Shown in pieces: positions 6,191 through 8,688 of a DNA stretch of 8,688 nt (position 1 is its first letter; each line of letters opens with the position of its first letter). The stretch comes from Desulfohalobiaceae bacterium (lineage in GTDB: Bacteria > Desulfobacterota > Desulfovibrionia > Desulfovibrionales > Desulfothermaceae), in the NCBI GenBank assembly GCA_021737525.1, contig JAIPDU010000059.1:1-8688 (forward strand), written 5' to 3'. The notes below the pieces were generated by a model, which saw nothing but the letters and a program-made list of their open reading frames with translations, was not told where the DNA came from and ran no database searches. Made by a program: the position numbers and the translations under genes.

Positions 6191-7312
6191 TCAATCCCGC
6201 GTCTCCATAGCGCCGTTTTCGTTGCTGCTTGAGCCGCAGACACTGCTCCCGTCCTGGACCGAGATATGTCCGGAGGTGATTACGCTCTCTCCGGTCTGGA
6301 CGCCTTCGCGGACTTCCACAAGCCCCGGACGGCGCAGACCGATGCGAACATCCCTGGCATGGGCTGTACCGTCTCGGACGACGAACACCATGTATCCCTT
6401 GCGGGTGGGAATAAGCGCCTCTTCGGGGATGACCGTGGCGTTTTCCCGCAGATCCACCGTGAGACGAACCGAGACGAACCCCCCGGGCCGCAGGCGTCCG
6501 TCACGATTGTCCACTTCCGCCTTGACCTGGATGCTGCGAGTGCTTTCCGCAATCACGGGATTGAGGAATGTCACCTCACCGGGGAAGCTGCTGTCCGGAT
6601 AGCCGGGCACAGTAAGGCTCACCTTCTGCCCCAGGCTCAGACTGGAGTGGTGCCTTTGGGGAATGGTGAAGCTCACCTCCAGCCCGTCCTTCTGGGTCAG
6701 GGCCACAAGAGGAGTACCGGGCTCGACGAATTCCCCCGGATCGACACGGAACTCGCCGAGAGTTCCCTTGAAGGGGGCCCGAATCCGGGTGTCCTCAATG
6801 GACTCCCGCAATTCCTCGATCTCGGCCTGAAGGCGGTCCACCTTGGCCATAGCGGCGGTATAGGAGGTGAGCGCTTCGTCCCGGGCCTCCTCCGAGCCCA
6901 GTCCCTTGTCGTACAAACTTTGCTGCCGTTCGTACGTCCTGCGCGCGTTCTTCATCCGGGCCCTTGCCTCCCGGAGACCGGCCTGCTGGGCCTGCAGGCG
7001 CTTTTGCAGCTTGGCCGAGTCCAGGCTGAGCAGGAGCTCGCCCCGGTCCACGTCTTGACCGTCGCGGAAGTGGACCTCTTGCACCAGGCCGCTCATCTCG
7101 GAGCTGACCATCACCTTTTCCTCGGCCTCGAGTGTCCCGATGCCGTTGAGGATGACCGGGAGATCCTCCTGCTCGACCTTCGCAAGCTCCACGGGAATGC
7201 AGTCTTCCTGTCCCCGGGCAGGGGAGGCGGCGAGAAGGAGGGCGAGGGGAAGAACGAGAACGAATCCCGCGAAACTGCTCAAGCGAAGCGATGTCCCTCT
7301 TCTGGGTATCAT
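6191..7312 (-). CDS. RND efflux periplasmic adaptor (membrane fusion protein, AcrA/HlyD family)
   Basis: The protein has 373 residues. It bridges the RND transporter and the TolC-type channel in the periplasm. A signal peptide is clear: basic MIPRRGTSLR, hydrophobic core 12-30, likely cleavage near ASPARG-Q (about 34). The only nearby cysteine (C38) is not in a lipobox, so the adaptor is probably soluble or peripheral rather than the lipoprotein common in AcrA relatives. Domains in order: first half of the lipoyl domain 65-99 (MSGLVQEVHFRDGQDVDRGE), alpha-helical hairpin about 100-172 rich in Arg, Glu and Ala heptads, second lipoyl half 173-206 (IRAPFKGTLGEFRVDPGEFV, then PGTPLVAL), beta-barrel 210-290 (LRPGGFVSVRLTV), membrane-proximal domain about 294-352 (VIPEEALIPT). 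The Ser/Asn-rich tail 357-367 looks unstructured. The ATG directly follows the TAA of the channel gene, and its AAGGAG ribosome-binding site lies inside that gene, so translation is likely coupled. Confidence 0.96.
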   Translation of the reverse strand: MIPRRGTSLRLSSFAGFVLVLPLALLLAASPARGQEDCIPVELAKVEQEDLPVILNGIGTLEAEEKVMVSSEMSGLVQEVHFRDGQDVDRGELLLSLDSAKLQKRLQAQQAGLREARARMKNARRTYERQQSLYDKGLGSEEARDEALTSYTAAMAKVDRLQAEIEELRESIEDTRIRAPFKGTLGEFRVDPGEFVEPGTPLVALTQKDGLEVSFTIPQRHHSSLSLGQKVSLTVPGYPDSSFPGEVTFLNPVIAESTRSIQVKAEVDNRDGRLRPGGFVSVRLTVDLRENATVIPEEALIPTRKGYMVFVVRDGTAHARDVRIGLRRPGLVEVREGVQTGESVITSGHISVQDGSSVCGSSSNENGAMETRD

Positions 7313-7327
7313 TTAGGGCGTCTCCTT
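7310..7327 (-). promoter_or_regulatory. Ribosome-binding site and abutting stop-start (TAA-ATG) coupling channel and adaptor genes
   Basis: On the minus strand AAGGAG (7327-7322) lies in the last codons of the channel gene. Nine bases later TAA (7315-7313) is followed with no gap by ATG (7312-7310). The site decides the adaptor start and implies that terminating ribosomes can reinitiate, keeping the two subunits in step. Confidence 0.75.
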
Positions 7328-8659
7328 ACCTGCGACGAGTTGTTGCTTCAGGATCCCGGTCACAAGATCCAGTCTGACCATATCCAGCTGATAGGAGTAG
7401 CGGGCCCTGGCCAGGCGATTCTCGGCCTCGTTCAGGGCGGTGAAGGCGTCCACCTGGTCCACGGAGGAGGCGGCACCCTCCTCGAATCGAGCAGTAACCT
7501 GCTTGTAGTTCCGCTCCGCGGATTCCACCTGTTTTTCCAGCTGCCGGATCACGCTGCGCTGAGTCTGGAGATCCAGATACACGCTGCGCACTTGTTCCCG
7601 GATTTCCCGCTCCAGACGGCTGCGCTGGACCCTGGCCTGGATGAGCTCAGAACGGGCCTTCTCCACCTGGGCCTGTTCCCTGCCCCCGGTGAAAAGGGGG
7701 TAGGAGAGGCGCAGGGAAGCGCGCCAGTCCTCCCTGTTATCCTGAAAGATATCCGGCTCGTCCGTTCGGGTGTAGCTGCCGTGCGCGCTGAGGCGGGGAA
7801 AGTAGTCCGCTTTTTCCCCGGACTTGCCGGCCCGGGCAGCCTGGATGCGGTTGTCCAGCTCCTCCAGGTCCTTTCTGTGCTCCAGAGCCCTGGAATACAG
7901 GCCCTGCATGGTGGCGTTGTCCGGTACTCGGCGCTTCCCCGGATGCTCGAGCCTGCGCGGGATCCGGTCCATCCCCATTTCCAGGGCCAGCTGCTCCCGG
8001 GCAACGTCGAACTGGTTCCGGGCCCGTTCCAGCTGCTCCTCGCTCTGGGCCACCTGGACCTCGGCCCGCAGGACATCGGACAGAGTGGCCACTCCCACTT
8101 CCCGGCGGCCCCGCGCGCGCTCCAGCTGGGTCTCGGCCCGCTCCAGGGCGCTCTCCGCGATCTGGATGGAGCGCCTGCCGAGCAGGACCTCGTAGTAGCT
8201 GGAGGCGACCCGGAAGAGGATCCGCTGCACATTGCGGAAGTGCTCGTCACGGGCGCCCTCCAGGTTTTCCCGGGCCGCCCTTCGTCCGTACCATCTCTTG
8301 CCCCCCTGGTAGAGGTGCTGATCCAGCTGGAGGCTCGCTGTGCCGTATTCCTCTGGCGTGCCGGGAGTGGTCTCTTCCTGGAGCTCCTTCTGCCTGGTGT
8401 ACTCCCCCTGGGCCGAAAGCTGAGGGTAGAGCCCGGAAGTAGCCTCGGTCACATCCTTGCGGGCCTGCACCACGTTTTCCCTGGAGGCGGCGATATCCTG
8501 GTTGCGGGAAAGAGCCCTCTGGTAGGCCTCCTCCAGGTTCAGGGAGGTGGCGTTTTCAGCCGCCGGAGCCAGTGTCCCCGTCCCCAGGATAAGGATGATG
8601 AGGCACCCGCATATGCCCATGAACCAAGTTCCTGTTGCCCTAGTGATGGTGAATCGCAT
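7313..8659 (-). CDS. TolC-family outer-membrane efflux channel
   Basis: The protein has 448 residues, close to the usual length of outer-membrane efflux proteins. As a trimer it would form the exit duct through the outer membrane for the pump encoded downstream. A signal peptide is visible: MRFTITRATG, hydrophobic 11-30, likely cleavage at LAPA-AEN (about 33); there is no lipobox cysteine. The body is an internal duplication of two OEP repeats, about 36-235 and 250-440. Each has a strand motif ending in GG (LYQGG at 116-120, LFTGG at 322-326). Each also has a long amphipathic helix pair (REVGVATLSDVLRAEVQVAQ from 186; RFEEGAASSVDQVDAF from 391). The helices are rich in Arg, Glu, Gln and Ala, as expected for the periplasmic coiled-coil tunnel. 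GAGG six bases before the ATG at 8659 supports the start. It is the first gene of the visible cluster. Any promoter lies in the 29 bases before it or beyond the window. Confidence 0.96.
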   Translation of the reverse strand: MRFTITRATGTWFMGICGCLIILILGTGTLAPAAENATSLNLEEAYQRALSRNQDIAASRENVVQARKDVTEATSGLYPQLSAQGEYTRQKELQEETTPGTPEEYGTASLQLDQHLYQGGKRWYGRRAARENLEGARDEHFRNVQRILFRVASSYYEVLLGRRSIQIAESALERAETQLERARGRREVGVATLSDVLRAEVQVAQSEEQLERARNQFDVAREQLALEMGMDRIPRRLEHPGKRRVPDNATMQGLYSRALEHRKDLEELDNRIQAARAGKSGEKADYFPRLSAHGSYTRTDEPDIFQDNREDWRASLRLSYPLFTGGREQAQVEKARSELIQARVQRSRLEREIREQVRSVYLDLQTQRSVIRQLEKQVESAERNYKQVTARFEEGAASSVDQVDAFTALNEAENRLARARYSYQLDMVRLDLVTGILKQQLVAGKETP

Positions 8660-8666
8660 CGGTCAC

Positions 8667-8677
8667 CTCGTATCGAG
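8667..8677. promoter_or_regulatory. Short inverted repeat over the channel gene's ribosome-binding region
   Basis: CTCG-TAT-CGAG is a perfect four-base-arm inverted repeat only 7 bases upstream of the channel start, with one arm touching the GAGG ribosome-binding site. It could be part of an operator or a small RNA hairpin. The arms are too short to exclude chance, and the window ends 11 bases further on. Confidence 0.2.
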
Positions 8678-8688
8678 TTGGGATGATT

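Noticed and set aside
6461..6480. Two exact tandem copies of GAGACGAACC inside the adaptor gene
   Set aside because: The bases encode a conserved beta-barrel strand (GGFVSVRLTV) that fits the family consensus. Two copies of a ten-base unit here are better explained by coding constraint than by slippage or a phase-variable repeat.
6266..8686. Very long plus-strand open frame (about 806 codons) opposite the adaptor and channel genes
   Set aside because: It is antisense to two clearly recognisable genes. Its translation shows no known domain and the biased Gly/Leu/His composition of a shadow frame in high-GC DNA.

Overview
The window reads as chromosomal DNA from a high-GC Gram-negative bacterium. 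A two-membrane envelope is required by the tripartite efflux system encoded here. The style of the multi-PAS sensor (an N-terminal heptad segment followed by tandem PAS domains) and of the DUF523-DUF1722 protein fits a member of the Desulfobacterota (former Deltaproteobacteria), perhaps a sulfate reducer. That placement is inference from protein style only. All genes I can support lie on the minus strand, so gene order runs from high to low coordinates. I saw no rRNA, tRNA, CRISPR array, insertion sequence or phage gene.

Right two-thirds (8659 down to 2598): a four-gene cluster for an RND-type efflux pump. It starts with a TolC-family outer-membrane channel (8659-7313). The stop codon of that gene abuts the start codon of an AcrA/HlyD-type periplasmic adaptor (7312-6191). 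After a 130-base gap comes a 1039-residue HAE-1-type RND inner-membrane transporter (6060-2941). Last, 49 bases on, is a 97-residue PII-like protein (2891-2598) of the kind found beside RND transporters. The first three would assemble into a proton-driven inner-membrane/periplasm/outer-membrane export channel. The fourth is probably a cytosolic ligand-sensing partner of the pump. It is the least characterised part of the cluster.

Middle (2564-1617): a DUF523-DUF1722 fusion protein starts 33 bases after the PII-like gene and may share its transcript. Its N-terminal half belongs to the family that includes the iron-sulfur 2-thiouracil desulfurase TudS. The usual third cluster cysteine, in the SPSCG motif, is serine here, and two other cysteines lie close to the active-site motifs.

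Left end: a 289-base non-coding interval (1328-1616) holds at best a weak terminator and a weak candidate promoter. It is followed by the first 442 codons of a cytosolic multi-PAS signalling protein (1327 to beyond base 1). The output domain of that protein lies outside the window.

No TetR-, MarR- or two-component regulator of the pump is visible. The only regulatory hints are a short inverted repeat over the ribosome-binding region of the channel gene and the PII-like protein itself.
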